NCBI GenBank assembly: GCA_004293365.1
Contig: RDYN01000037.1
Location: 1-56,285, forward strand
DNA: 56,285 nucleotides
Source: Oscillatoriales cyanobacterium
GTDB taxonomy: Bacteria; Cyanobacteriota; Cyanobacteriia; Cyanobacteriales; Microcoleaceae
Reading direction: 5' to 3'
Part shown: positions 9,562 to 19,222 of the stretch, piece after piece
Numbering within the stretch: position 1 is the stretch's first letter
Layout of the letters: each line of letters begins with the position of its first letter
Position numbers and translations under genes: made by a program
The notes under the pieces: generated by a model
Database searches by the model: none
What the model was told of the DNA's origin: nothing
What the model saw: the letters and a program-made list of their open reading frames with translations, nothing else

Positions 9562-9731
9562 TTAGATTTTAGATTTTAGATTTTGGATTGGGGGATTTGG
9601 AATTTTAGATTTTAGATTTTGGATTGGGGATTGTGACCTTTCCCATCAGATTCAGATCCCCCCCAGCCCCCCTTAAAAAGGGGGGAGCATGACCGTCAAA
9701 GTCCCCCTTCTTAAGGGGGATTTAGGGGGAT
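9562..9731. repeat. Heptamer tract and CCCCCTTAA palindromes between kdpA and kdpB
   Basis: TTTTAGA/TTTTGGA heptamers run from about 9562 to 9631. Two copies of a palindromic CCCCCTTAAAAAGGGGG-type repeat follow (about 9657-9731). The second overlaps the last codons and the stop codon of kdpA. Confidence 0.88.
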
Positions 9732-11489
9732 CGAAGGTGTCGCTAAAGGCGAAGGATTTATGTCTGCGGGTACATTTATCGCCGGCGGTTCCAACTTACC
9801 GCTGCTAATTTCAAATCCTTCAGCAATTGGCCCCAAAGCTAGCACTGGGAAAAATGTCAGCGCGCCTAGAATTACGATTACTCCTGCGGTTACGCTGGTG
9901 AATAAAATTGAATCGGTTCTGAGAGTACCCGTTGTTTCGGGAACCAGTTGTTTGTTGGTCATGCTGTCAGCTAACAGCAGCAGGGCAATAATTGGAACGT
10001 AGCGCCCCATCAGCAAGCTAAAACAAGTGCTTAAATTCCACCACAGTCCGGTAGTTGCGGGTTGGGAATCGGCCAATCCTTCAAAGCCAGAACCGTTGTT
10101 AGCCGCCGCCGATGCGTATTCGTACATTACCTGGGAAATGCCGTGAAATCCTGGGTTGCTGATGCCGCTCAAGCTGTTGGAAAAGGCGAGGGTAATGGCA
10201 CCGGGGATTAAAACTGCGATCGGGTGAATTAACAAAACAACGCTAGCTAAAACAATTTCCCGCTTTTCAATTTTGCGCCCCAGAAATTCTGGCGTTCTCC
10301 CCACCATCAATCCGGTGAGAAACACGCTCAAAATTAGGTAAATAAATAAGTAAGCCGTTCCCGTTCCCTGTCCGCCCCAAACAATTTGCAGAAACAAGTT
10401 AAACAAAGTAGCAAAACCGCCGGGAGGCATTAAAGAGTCGTGCATCCCGTTCACGGCGCCGCACATTGTTCCCGTCGTAGTTACCGCCCAAAGTACAGTT
10501 TCAGCCCAGCCGAATCGAACTTCTTTCCCTTCTAAATTTGGTTGCACGGAACCCAGTAAATTATTGATTTGCGGATTGCCTTGATATTCGCCTACTGCTG
10601 CAATGCCTATCAAGACAACATAAATCGCAAACACCATCCAAAAAATCAGCCATCCCTGCTTTTTGTTGTTGGCAAATCTGCCGTAGGTGTGAATCAGAGC
10701 TGCGGGAATCGAAACCATTGCTAGTGTTGCTAGCAGGTTGGTAAAAGGGTTGGGATTTTCAAAGGGGTGAGCCGAGTTAATGGCGAAAAATCCGCCACCG
10801 TTTTCTCCCAGTTGTTTGATGCTTTCAAAGTGAGCGACTGGGCCGCGGGCAATTACTTGAGTGCCGCCTTCTAAGGTACGAGCAACTGCGGGGCCTGCGA
10901 GGGTTTCCGGTACTCCTGAAATTAGCAAAAATAAGCCAATTATTAAAGAAAGCGGCAGCAAAATTCGGGTGATTGATTGAATTAAATCAATGTAAAAGTT
11001 GCCCAGCGGGCGGCCTGTCAATCCCCGAATAAAGGCAATGCCTACTGCTAAACCTGTGGCGGCTGAGGTGAACATTAAAAAACCCAGAGTTAGCTGGGAT
11101 AGATAACTGAATGTTGTCTCGCCTGAGTAATGCTGTTGGTCGGTATTTGTGAGGAATGAAATAGTTGTGTGCAGGGCGGTATCCCAGGTTGGTGCGCTGA
11201 GGCTGGTGGGATTTAAAGGCAGCAGTCCCTGAAGCATGAAAATTAAGAATACAAATATGCCCATTGCTGCATTGCTGTATAATAGCGATCGCGCATATTG
11301 CCAACCTGTCATCGAATCTACAGGTCTGATATTGCTGGCTTTATAGATGAGTTGTTCTACTGGTTTAATTGCGGGGTCGAGAAGGGTTCGTTCTCCCATG
11401 TACACCCGCGCCATGTAGTTGCCGAATACGGGCGCGATCGCGATTAAAAGGATTAGGGTTAATGCAATTTGAATTAATCCTTGGAGCAT
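9711..11489 (-). CDS. kdpA: K+-transporting ATPase subunit A (K+ translocating)
   Basis: KdpA is the channel-like, roughly ten-helix subunit that selects K+. The four pore-loop regions are visible: [41 protein letters not shown] and [11 protein letters not shown]. It has 592 residues against 557 in E. coli; the extra length is partly a Pro-rich C-terminal tail. That tail ends SIPLNPP, and its last codons and stop are supplied by a dispersed CCCCCTTAA-type repeat, so the native C terminus has probably been replaced. It is the first gene of the kdp cluster; the promoter should lie in 11490-11760. Confidence 0.97.
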   Translation of the reverse strand: MLQGLIQIALTLILLIAIAPVFGNYMARVYMGERTLLDPAIKPVEQLIYKASNIRPVDSMTGWQYARSLLYSNAAMGIFVFLIFMLQGLLPLNPTSLSAPTWDTALHTTISFLTNTDQQHYSGETTFSYLSQLTLGFLMFTSAATGLAVGIAFIRGLTGRPLGNFYIDLIQSITRILLPLSLIIGLFLLISGVPETLAGPAVARTLEGGTQVIARGPVAHFESIKQLGENGGGFFAINSAHPFENPNPFTNLLATLAMVSIPAALIHTYGRFANNKKQGWLIFWMVFAIYVVLIGIAAVGEYQGNPQINNLLGSVQPNLEGKEVRFGWAETVLWAVTTTGTMCGAVNGMHDSLMPPGGFATLFNLFLQIVWGGQGTGTAYLFIYLILSVFLTGLMVGRTPEFLGRKIEKREIVLASVVLLIHPIAVLIPGAITLAFSNSLSGISNPGFHGISQVMYEYASAAANNGSGFEGLADSQPATTGLWWNLSTCFSLLMGRYVPIIALLLLADSMTNKQLVPETTGTLRTDSILFTSVTAGVIVILGALTFFPVLALGPIAEGFEISSGKLEPPAINVPADINPSPLATPSIPLNPP

Positions 11490-11638
11490 AACTGAGTTGA
11501 AAGTTGCTTGTTTAGTTATTACTCTACTGAAGTTGGGAAGTTTTGATAATTAGTCTTCTGGTATAAGTTACTGTTTAGAATTTATGCTTCTCTGGCATAC
11601 TTTTACTGATAGACGAATGTTTAGCTTTTGTTTAAAAT

Positions 11639-11656
11639 CTATACTTGCAGGTATAG
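11639..11656. promoter_or_regulatory. Inverted repeat upstream of kdpA (CTATAC-N6-GTATAG)
   Basis: A perfect 6-bp inverted repeat with a 6-bp spacer sits about 150 bp upstream of the kdpA ATG. It could be an operator for a dimeric regulator of kdp. Only the symmetry is seen; function is inferred. Confidence 0.3.
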
Positions 11657-11760
11657 ATGCTGTCTAAACGCTGTTTTTTGCGCCACAATTGCGATCGATG
11701 CTTTAACAAACAGGATTTATGCACTCATATCGTATCGGTCGATTGAGGGTAATAAAATTC

Positions 11761-11818
11761 GTTTGTAGTGTGGACTTTAGTCCGCAAAAAAGAGCGGACT
11801 AAAGTCCACACTACGAAC
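11761..11818. repeat. Long palindromic repeat (GTTTGTAGTGTGGACTTTAG family)
   Basis: Two arms of about 25 bp, nearly perfect inverted copies, around an A-rich loop. The same family recurs at 19156-19222, 24848-24905, 31874-32073 and 39988-40134. It lies between the kdpA upstream region and the 3' end of the first DUF4347 gene and could form a hairpin in RNA from either side. Confidence 0.85.
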
Positions 11819-11879
11819 CGTTGTTGTTATGCTAATCGACCGGACATAATATCATATAGTTTGATGCGCTATAAGTAGC

Positions 11880-11932
11880 AGTAAGGCGCGCACTGCGCGC
11901 CCTACATATAGAATACCTTCGTCTGGGACTGT
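11880..11932. repeat. GCGCGCACTGCGCGC palindromic element
   Basis: A short palindrome (about 11884-11906, GGCGCGCACTGCGCGCCCTAC) of the type also seen at 33557-33766 and at the right end of the window. It lies just past the stop codon of the minus-strand DUF4347 gene and might act as a transcript end. Confidence 0.6.
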
Positions 11933-14900
11933 CTAAGCTAGGTTGAAATTGGCAGCATTTATCGAGCTGGCAGAGACTCCATTGAGAGAGGCTAAAATTT
12001 CACCGGTTGCTGACAAACGGATGAAAGTTGCACTGTTTTCTTGAGTAATTGACAATTGGGTAAAAGTGAGATTGTTACCCAATACTAACAAGTCTTTACC
12101 AACTTCAAAGTCCGCAACAGTATCAGTACCGGCAGTGGTAGCAAGCAAGAATTTATCATTGCCATTACCTCCCGTCAAAATATCGCTTCCCAAACCGCCA
12201 GTCAGCAAATCGTCGCCCTTACCTCCCAGCAGAATATCGTTACCATCACCGCCATTCAAAATGTCGGCACCGCGACTGCCAAACAAGGCATCATTACCGC
12301 TACCTCCCAGCAGAATATCGTTACCTTTGCCTCCGAAAAGAGAGTCATTGCCGATCGCACCGTCGAGGTAATCATTGCCCCTCATGCCCATCAAAACATC
12401 ATTTCCGCTGCCGCCAGTCAGGATATCATCGTCATTTGTACCGAGAATGCGATCGGGCGAATTGCTGCCCAAATCCGCGTCGCCGGTGACAACAGGAACC
12501 GCAAGCCCAGGCGCAGGCGAGGTTGGATCTTGAATTTTGCTATCTAAAGCAGCACCAGTATTCTCAGCAACTAACTGGGAAATTGGCTTGCTTCCCGCAC
12601 CAACTGCTTTAAAGTCTTGAGTAGTTGCGCCCAAAGCTACCTTTTGGACGCGGGCGACTGCTTCAGGAATCGATGTTCCTGTGGTACTGGAGACAGCGGC
12701 ATCAATGCGTTGATTTGCTGTTGCCATTACAGTCGCAGCTTGCGAGGCAAGTTGGGTGAAGTTTTGACCGTTAAAACTGGCGTCAACTTGCTTGATTCTA
12801 CTGACAGATTGCTGAATGATTGGTTCTAAATCTGCTGCATTGCTGAGGTTTAAAACTGTAGTGGATTGAATTCGACTCGTAATTGAACTGACAACAGCCT
12901 TGACAATATCCTTAGTTAATACACCAGAAGCACCGTCAATCAAAGCGCTAGTTTGAGTGATGAAGTTTTGGACTTTCACCATTGCGGATAAAACTTGGAC
13001 TCCCCCGGGCTGGTTGTTGTTGGTTGCCTTAATGGGATCTAAGCTAATTAGGTCAACATTAGCGGGGATAGCAAGGGAGGTTTTGACTAAAGATTGTGCT
13101 TGTTCTGATGTAACTCCTTTGTCGATTAAGTCAGCAACTAAGCTGGTTAAAAGGGTGACAACAGTAGCATCTGGTGGTGCCGTGACTGGTGTTTCTAGCG
13201 GTAAACCCGTGGCGGTATCGGTGCCACCTATGGCAACTATATTACCTTCTTCTGGGTCAATTTCCCCGTTTTCATTTTTGTCGAAAATGTTGGAGGCGAA
13301 ATTCAGATTGAATTGACCATTAGGGCTAGTTATGGCAGACGGTTCGTTAGGATCGAGTATGCCGTTTTTGTTGGCATCTAAGAAGACAGTAGCACCAGCA
13401 ATGTAATTGTCAATCACAAAACCAAAACCGCTGAAATTGTTACTATTGAACCGGACGATCTCGCTAACGCTGGCACCTGATGAATCAGTTCCCGTTATCT
13501 TCAGCCAGTAGCCAAAATTATTCGGGCGAGTTTCGCCTATATTAATGCTGCGAGTTTCGGGATTGAAAGTTAACCATGAGGGGAGAGGAATTTCAGCAAA
13601 ACTTGACTCATTTATCAGCTTCCGATAGTCACCGCCGTTGAGATCCTTTTGCCAAGTGAATGCAGGTCGCTGCGACGCGATCGCGATCGTATAATTAATT
13701 CTGTCGCCCGGATCGGGGTCAGTATCAGTGTTTGCACCGAAGGTAAACACATTGCCAGTTTGAAAAAAATCTCGCGATCCACTTTGCGACCAGACAGAAA
13801 TATTTACAACTGGCGGGCGATTATCCGTTGGTGTGGGTGTTGGCGTCGGCGTTGGTGGCGTTAGCCGCGTTGGTGGTGTGGGCGTTGGTGTCGGTGTGAC
13901 TGGTGTGGGCGTTGGTGTCGGTGTGACTGGTGTGGGCGTTGGTGTCGGTGTGACTGGTGTGGGCGTTGGTGGCGGTGTGACTGGCGTGGGCGTTGGTGTC
14001 GGTGTGACTGGCGTGGGCGTTGGTGTCGGCGCAGTGTAATTAATAATAGTCGTAGTAGCAGTATCAGCAGTAATTATCGGTATTGCCGCTGCGACACCCG
14101 TGGGATCTGACAAAGTGACGGTAATGGTTTCATCAGGTTCAACTACGGTGTCGCCCAACACATCCATAGTAATGGTTTTTGATGTTTCACCGGTGGCAAA
14201 ATTAATCGTGCCAGCAGTAATTCGTGCGCCAGAAGTGCCACCTATGTTGTTATAATCGGTGACGTTGGTAGCTGTTCCGGCGATCGCATATTTGACGCTA
14301 CTTGCCCCGCTAATGTCCTGGCTGCGAGTCACAGTGAAAGTTAGAGGTTTTTTGCCGCTATTGCCTTCGTCAATGGTGGCAGCATTGGTGGCAATGGCAT
14401 AAGCAACAGAACCTCGATCGGAAATAGTTAGAGTTGTTTTTTTTGTAGATCCGGCAATGCCACCGGTAATTGTGCCAAGGTTGAAAATTACTGTTTCGGG
14501 GTTTTCAGAGATATTGTCAGACTTGATAGTAACTGCAACATTCTTGGTGAGTGCGTCACCTGTTGCACCGGCGGGGAAGGTAATAGAAGTAGGGGAAAAG
14601 GTGTAGTCTGTATTTTGGGTGGCACTGCTGCTGGAGTCGAGGAGAATTGGCACAACTACATCGTTTAAGGGAGTGCCGCCGGTGATCTTGACGGGAATAT
14701 TAACTACTGTGTCTGTTGTTCCTTCCACGCCGCTGTAAGTTGCCGCACCGAAATTAACTGTATTCGATGTATTCAGCAGAATCGAGACAGTTTGACCGGA
14801 AGCCGTAGCTATATCCAACTTGCCGTCAGCATTAAAATCTCTAGCAATAGAAAAAGCAATATAACCATCAGTGTTCGGGGCATTCGGGAGCGTAAAGTCG

Positions 14901-16807
14901 CTGAGAGTACCAAATTTACCCGTACCATCTCCTGACAAGACTGAAAGTACCTGCTGCACGTGGTTAGACGTAGCTAAATCGAGTTTGCCATCGCCACTAA
15001 AATCCCCTGCAACCACAGATTCGGGACCTCCAAAGAAATAAGGTGTGACACTAAAGTTGTTAGCAGTATCAAAATTACCTGTACCATCTCCCAAGAAGAC
15101 TGAGACAGATCGATTTGAGCTGTTATTAGCGGCGATATCGAGTTTGCCATCGCCATTAAAGTCGCCTGTGACGACAGTGCGAAACTCAGTTCCGGGGGAG
15201 GTAAGGTTAACGGGGGAGTTAAAGTTGCCTTTACCATCTGCTAAGAAAACGGAGATGTTATTAGTCTGTTCATAGTTCGACGTGACTAAATCGAGTTTGC
15301 CATCGCCGTTAAAGTCGGCTGTATCAAGAGTATACTTGGGTGTTTGTGTATTAATCTTAATGGGAGTGCCAAAGCTACCAGCACCATCTCCAAAAAGTAT
15401 TGAAATGAAGTTATCGCGATAAGGAGTTGTGGCTAAATCTAACTTGCTATCTCCATTAAAGTCACCGGTTACGATCGAAGCATGATCTATATTTTCACCA
15501 AAGTTGGTAGGATCGCCAAAACTGCCAGTACCTGTCCCCAGCCGGATGGAAATGAAATTGCCGTTACCTTGTGAATCCTTACGATTCGCTACAGCTAAAT
15601 CGAGTTTGCCGTCTTTATTAAAGTCGCCCACTGCAACGCCAGTGGGATTCTCCTTACTTGCTGGCTTAAGTAAGCTGATAGGAGTAGCAAAGCTGCCCGT
15701 AGTGCCCGTCCCCAATAATATGGAAATATCTCTTGGGAAGAAGCGCTGCTGCTTACCTGTCACTACTAAGTCGAGGAAACCGTCACCATTAAGGTCGCCA
15801 GTATCCATGTCTCCAGCATTTGGTACACTATAGTTCCTGGCTTCACTGAAGGTTGCAAGGACGTGGCTGTATGCTGCTAGAACTTCGGGCCGAAATGCTA
15901 AAGTTGCTGCTATTTTTCCAGTTGTCGTTTCTAGTTTCCAGTCGCCACCTTTTGCTGCGCTGCCGGTGAGGTTTTTGGATGCCGCAACGTTGGTATTTGT
16001 GAGTTGGGCGATGCGCTGGATGAAGGTTCCGCCGGGGGTTGAAACCCCCGTCTCATAGCTAAAGTCCTCCTCTAAAGAGGACTGTTTAATCAGGTTGTTT
16101 TCAGTCGGTTTCAACCGACTTGCGCTATGAGACAGGGAATTGATTCCCTGGCGGACTTTCGGGAAAGTGCGAGATACATCGATCGCACATTCATTGTCGA
16201 TCGCACATTCAAGATCGATCGCACCTTCATTATCAATCGCGTGTCGATCGTCTATGGCGTATTCATCCGATCCGCCGGGGGTTGAAACCCCCGTCTCATA
16301 GCGAAAGTCCTCTAAAGAGGACTCAATAGCGACCTTGTTTTCAGTCGGTTTCAACCGACTTGCACTATGAGACAGGGGTTTCAACCCCTGGCGGACTTGC
16401 GGGTAAGGGCAGGCCTGGCGGGTTGGCGGTGCTAATTCGCGGACTTTCGGACAAATGCGAGGCCCTGATGCGACATTGCAACCGTAAATCAGAATGTCCG
16501 CATCCTGAGTTAAAGCACTTCGCCACCGCTGCAATTTCTCGGCATAAGCTTCCAGATTGTCAGCACACAATCTAGTTTTTCCCAGTTGCAAACTTCCCGC
16601 ACTGCCGTGAGAAACTATGTGAATGCTGTCTATATTCGTCCGAATAGCTAAAACTTCAGTAATTTGGTCGATCGCATCCCTTCGATCATCCAAAACCACT
16701 ACTTCCGTACCCGGTGTTACCCCGGCAATCAAACTTTGATAATCTGTAACTTGGCGATCGATAAAGGCGATCGCACTTCCTGAAACTTGACAATTAAATT
16801 TTGGCAT
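11933..16807 (-). CDS. Giant secreted DUF4347 / FG-GAP / Calx-beta / RTX protein with repeat-derived insert
   Basis: A protein of about 1624 residues, probably a secreted or surface Ca2+-binding adhesin. DUF4347 (about 1-115, VSHGSAGSLQLG, ILIYGCNVASG) is split by an insert (about 116-260) and resumes at TFIQRIAQLTNTNVAASKN. About eight FG-GAP/VCBS blades follow (320-680, repeated GDFNGDGKLDLA). Two Calx-beta-like domains follow (680-920), then a (PT)n-rich linker (924-993) and an Ig/cadherin-like region (993-1125). After that come a segment with EF-hand-like DANKNGILDPNEP and DKNENGEIDPEEG, a helical region, and RTX nonapeptides (1463-1560, GGxGNDxL). The C-terminal domain resembles that of the protein encoded at 19316-24340. 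There is no classical signal peptide; RTX C termini usually go through type I secretion. I prefer the ATG at 16807 with an upstream AGGTGA. Confidence 0.88.
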   Translation of the reverse strand: MPKFNCQVSGSAIAFIDRQVTDYQSLIAGVTPGTEVVVLDDRRDAIDQITEVLAIRTNIDSIHIVSHGSAGSLQLGKTRLCADNLEAYAEKLQRWRSALTQDADILIYGCNVASGPRICPKVRELAPPTRQACPYPQVRQGLKPLSHSASRLKPTENKVAIESSLEDFRYETGVSTPGGSDEYAIDDRHAIDNEGAIDLECAIDNECAIDVSRTFPKVRQGINSLSHSASRLKPTENNLIKQSSLEEDFSYETGVSTPGGTFIQRIAQLTNTNVAASKNLTGSAAKGGDWKLETTTGKIAATLAFRPEVLAAYSHVLATFSEARNYSVPNAGDMDTGDLNGDGFLDLVVTGKQQRFFPRDISILLGTGTTGSFATPISLLKPASKENPTGVAVGDFNKDGKLDLAVANRKDSQGNGNFISIRLGTGTGSFGDPTNFGENIDHASIVTGDFNGDSKLDLATTPYRDNFISILFGDGAGSFGTPIKINTQTPKYTLDTADFNGDGKLDLVTSNYEQTNNISVFLADGKGNFNSPVNLTSPGTEFRTVVTGDFNGDGKLDIAANNSSNRSVSVFLGDGTGNFDTANNFSVTPYFFGGPESVVAGDFSGDGKLDLATSNHVQQVLSVLSGDGTGKFGTLSDFTLPNAPNTDGYIAFSIARDFNADGKLDIATASGQTVSILLNTSNTVNFGAATYSGVEGTTDTVVNIPVKITGGTPLNDVVVPILLDSSSSATQNTDYTFSPTSITFPAGATGDALTKNVAVTIKSDNISENPETVIFNLGTITGGIAGSTKKTTLTISDRGSVAYAIATNAATIDEGNSGKKPLTFTVTRSQDISGASSVKYAIAGTATNVTDYNNIGGTSGARITAGTINFATGETSKTITMDVLGDTVVEPDETITVTLSDPTGVAAAIPIITADTATTTIINYTAPTPTPTPVTPTPTPTPVTPPPTPTPVTPTPTPTPVTPTPTPTPVTPTPTPTPPTRLTPPTPTPTPTPTDNRPPVVNISVWSQSGSRDFFQTGNVFTFGANTDTDPDPGDRINYTIAIASQRPAFTWQKDLNGGDYRKLINESSFAEIPLPSWLTFNPETRSINIGETRPNNFGYWLKITGTDSSGASVSEIVRFNSNNFSGFGFVIDNYIAGATVFLDANKNGILDPNEPSAITSPNGQFNLNFASNIFDKNENGEIDPEEGNIVAIGGTDTATGLPLETPVTAPPDATVVTLLTSLVADLIDKGVTSEQAQSLVKTSLAIPANVDLISLDPIKATNNNQPGGVQVLSAMVKVQNFITQTSALIDGASGVLTKDIVKAVVSSITSRIQSTTVLNLSNAADLEPIIQQSVSRIKQVDASFNGQNFTQLASQAATVMATANQRIDAAVSSTTGTSIPEAVARVQKVALGATTQDFKAVGAGSKPISQLVAENTGAALDSKIQDPTSPAPGLAVPVVTGDADLGSNSPDRILGTNDDDILTGGSGNDVLMGMRGNDYLDGAIGNDSLFGGKGNDILLGGSGNDALFGSRGADILNGGDGNDILLGGKGDDLLTGGLGSDILTGGNGNDKFLLATTAGTDTVADFEVGKDLLVLGNNLTFTQLSITQENSATFIRLSATGEILASLNGVSASSINAANFNLA
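16031..16462 (-). repeat. In-frame insert made of two palindromic elements and an ATCGCACATTC-type array
   Basis: Copy A (about 16031-16155) and copy B (about 16274-16395) share nested inverted repeats: CCGGGGGTTGAAACCCCCG at one end, GTCTCATAGC and GCTATGAGAC, AGTCCTCTAAAGAGGACT, and AGTCGGTTTCAACCGACT. Between them are 15-bp iterations containing GATCGCACATTC, read as AIDNECAID-like peptides. Flanking copies of GCGGACTTTCGG follow. The whole block is open in the gene frame and gives about 144 residues. Confidence 0.9.
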
Positions 16808-16960
16808 CACATCACCTATTCCCGATCGAACAAAAGTGAAATTTTATGCAATCAACCATAACAGTTGATTGTATAAAAGTATGTAAAGATTTGAGAAAGA
16901 TGTATTGATACATAGTTCCTCGATCGAATCGATCGGTTTTTCCGCAGATCCTAGGAGTGA

Positions 16961-17094
16961 TTTAAATCCCCGTCTCATAGCAAAAGTCGGTTGAAACCGA
17001 CGGTCAAAAAATATTAAAATAATTATCAAGAAATGTGTCTTTCAGTCCTCTTTTAGAGGACTTATGCTATGAGACGGGGGTTTGCAACCCCCGG
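16961..17094 (+). repeat. Third copy of the GTCTCATAGC palindromic element, inverted
   Basis: The same nested arms as the two intragenic copies (GTCTCATAGC/GCTATGAGAC, GTCGGTTGAAACCGAC, AGTCCTCTTTTAGAGGACT, CGGGGGTTTGCAACCCCCG) in opposite orientation, in the spacer upstream of the DUF4347 gene. The AT-rich middle differs. The rest of 16811-17339 holds only an inverted GGTTTAAA/TTTAAACC pair at 17148-17189 followed by six Ts, which could be a weak terminator or regulatory hairpin. Confidence 0.85.
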
Positions 17095-17339
17095 CCCAAG
17101 CGTGGGTTGGCGCGGGTATTGCGGCACAGTATTTACCAGAAAGAATTGGTTTAAAACCGGAACGCCGATCGGGCTTGGGGCTTTAAACCGATTTTTTCGG
17201 GTAACGCATTTTCTTAGATTTTGAGTAAATTAGATGTAGCAGGAGGCAGGAGACCCTAGGTAATAAGCTCATCTTTTTCAGGAATCGATCGAGTCCGCCA
17301 TCGCCTTGCCGATTGCTATATTATTCTCCTTTCTTTATA

Positions 17340-18473
17340 ATGAAAATCTTGAGAAACTTCTTAAAAATCAACAAATTTCTGGTAGTTCAAGAGAAGTATT
17401 TGCGCGGAAGGTGGTCGTTAGCGCAGCCCTCGAAGAGGATCGCAATTTTGTTTGCTATTGTGATCGCGCTGGAATTTAGTACGCCGTCGCAGTATCTGTT
17501 TGGATACTTGTACACGGGGCCGATTTTACTGGCAAATTCGCGCTTGAGTCGGTTGGGTAAGTTACAAGTTACGCTGGTGGCGGTAGTTTTGACGCTGTTA
17601 AATTTGTTTGTTCCTCCTGGAGAAACGATCGCCCTAGCAACTGTTGCAAATCGATCGATCGCAGTTATGGCCTTGGGAGTGACGGGATATTTGAGCGATC
17701 GCAACCAGCAGTACCAAGAGGCGATCGCGATCGCCAAAGCCCAATTGCAGTCCCAGCAGCAGCTAGCCAGCATCCGAGAAGATTTTGTCTCTACTTTGAG
17801 TCACGACTTAAAAACGCCGATGCTGGGCGCAATTGAAACAATTAAAGCTTTTCAGGGAGCAAACTTTGGGGAAGTCACTCCCAGCCAGCAAAAGGTTCTC
17901 GAAACAATGGCGCGATCGCACAAAATGTCACTACAATTAGTAGAAACGCTGCTAGATGTTTACCGCAACGATGCCGAAGGTTTAAAACTGCAACTTGCGC
18001 CCGTAAATTTAGCAGCTTTAGCAGAAGAAGTAACCGCCACACTCATCGATTTGTCGGCAGCGCGCCGAGTTTATATTAGTATGAGTTACGGAGAGTCTGA
18101 TTTTCGCCGCTCTTTGTGGGTAAACGGCGATGCAGTGCAACTGGGGCGCGTTTTTGTGAATTTGCTAACAAACGCGATCAACCATTCTCCCCGCGGCGGT
18201 AAAGTAGAAATAGTCATGGAATCATCGGCCAGCTATCAGGTGGTAAAAGTGCTCGATAGCGGGTTGGGAATTACTAGCGATGAGCTGCCGCACTTGTTCG
18301 AGCGTTTTTATCAAGGAAATGGCGATCGGCAAGCCAAAGGATCGGGATTGGGGTTATACTTATCTCGCCAAATTATTGACGCCCACGGCGGTATAATTTG
18401 GGCAGAAAACAAATTGCCTTTAGGCGCTTTGTTTGGATTCCGACTACCAGCTATCTCCGCTAATGAAACCTAA
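17340..18473 (+). CDS. Membrane sensor histidine kinase of a two-component pair
   Basis: 377 residues. The N-terminal part holds about three to four membrane helices (roughly residues 25-115, such as IAILFAIVIALEF and VTLVAVVLTLLNLFV) with short loops, so the signal is probably intramembrane or membrane-state. A coiled coil follows, then HisKA with SHDLKTPMLGAIE (His near 154), and HATPase with NLLTNAINHSP, VLDSGLGIT and GSGLGLYLSRQI. The ATG at 17340 is preferred; a TTG at 17313 is the alternative, and neither has a strong ribosome-binding site. The stop overlaps the start of the next gene by 11 bp, so the two are translationally coupled. The pair lies between two DUF4347/RTX genes, but no target can be assigned. 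Confidence 0.88.
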   Translation: MKILRNFLKINKFLVVQEKYLRGRWSLAQPSKRIAILFAIVIALEFSTPSQYLFGYLYTGPILLANSRLSRLGKLQVTLVAVVLTLLNLFVPPGETIALATVANRSIAVMALGVTGYLSDRNQQYQEAIAIAKAQLQSQQQLASIREDFVSTLSHDLKTPMLGAIETIKAFQGANFGEVTPSQQKVLETMARSHKMSLQLVETLLDVYRNDAEGLKLQLAPVNLAALAEEVTATLIDLSAARRVYISMSYGESDFRRSLWVNGDAVQLGRVFVNLLTNAINHSPRGGKVEIVMESSASYQVVKVLDSGLGITSDELPHLFERFYQGNGDRQAKGSGLGLYLSRQIIDAHGGIIWAENKLPLGALFGFRLPAISANET

Positions 18474-19155
18474 TTTTCCCTTGCGAATTCTCTTAGTTGA
18501 AGACGACGAACTGTTTAGGTTGGGACTGCAAACCAGATTGCAGCAAGAAAGTTCTTTGCAAGTAATTGCCGAGGCGGAAGATGGGGAAACGGCGGTAGAA
18601 TTGACTCAGGAACACTTGCCGGATGTGGTGGTTCTGGATGTCGGTTTGCCGGGAATTGGCGGCATTGAAGCGTGCCGCCAAATTAAACAGCGACATCCCG
18701 AAATTCCGGTTTTAATTTTAACATCTCACGCCCAAAAAACGTTAATTGAAAGGTTGATTGCTGCGGGAGCTCAGGGATATTGTCTCAAGGGAATTGCGGC
18801 GGAAACTTTGGTTTTGGCAATTCGATCGGTAGCGTCGGGCGCTTCTTGGTGGGACAAGGTGGCAACTGCGGAAATTCAGGCGGTTTTTGCTAATCACGAA
18901 CCTGTTAAATTCGCGACTAAATCCGAAGTTTTAGACAATCCGCTGACGAAGCGGGAACAGGAAATATTAGCCTTAGTTGCGGGGGGAAAAAGCAATCAGG
19001 AGATTGCACAAATATTGTACATTGCTCCGGGGACTGTGCGGGTTCACGTTCACGCAATTTTGCAAAAGTTAGAAGTGCGCGATCGCACTCAAGCAGCAGT
19101 GCTCGCTATTCAGAAAGGATTGGTAGCAGAAGAACTTTTGGCGATCGAACCTTGA
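18463..19155 (+). CDS. NarL/FixJ-family response regulator
   Basis: 230 residues starting at the ATG at 18463 (MKPNFPLRILLVEDDELF), inside the end of the kinase gene. The receiver domain (about 6-122) has the acidic pair EDD, phospho-acceptor Asp in VVVLDVGLPGIGG, Thr/Ser in ILTSHAQ and Lys in CLKGI. A LuxR-type helix-turn-helix (about 160-222) has LTKREQEILALVAGGKSNQEIA and VRVHVHAILQKLEVRDRTQA. It is the cognate DNA-binding partner of the kinase by overlap and order. A long palindrome follows 3 bp after the stop and may end the transcript. Confidence 0.92.
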   Translation: MKPNFPLRILLVEDDELFRLGLQTRLQQESSLQVIAEAEDGETAVELTQEHLPDVVVLDVGLPGIGGIEACRQIKQRHPEIPVLILTSHAQKTLIERLIAAGAQGYCLKGIAAETLVLAIRSVASGASWWDKVATAEIQAVFANHEPVKFATKSEVLDNPLTKREQEILALVAGGKSNQEIAQILYIAPGTVRVHVHAILQKLEVRDRTQAAVLAIQKGLVAEELLAIEP

Positions 19156-19222
19156 ACAGGTTTGTAGTGAGGACTTTAGTCCGCATCCAAGAAAGGACTA
19201 AAGTCCTCACTACAAACCCTGT
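19156..19222. repeat. Long palindromic repeat after the response regulator gene
   Basis: Arms AACAGGTTTGTAGTGAGGAC... and their inverted copy ending TACAAACCCTGTT, about 28 bp each. A member of the TTTGTAGTGAGGAC family. Its position just after a stop codon means it could double as a transcription end, though no T-run follows. Confidence 0.85.

Noticed and set aside
13833..14039. Gly-Val-rich plus-strand frame
   Set aside because: Antisense of the Pro-Thr linker minisatellite of the DUF4347 gene; same for frames at 22723-23439 and 49756-49986.
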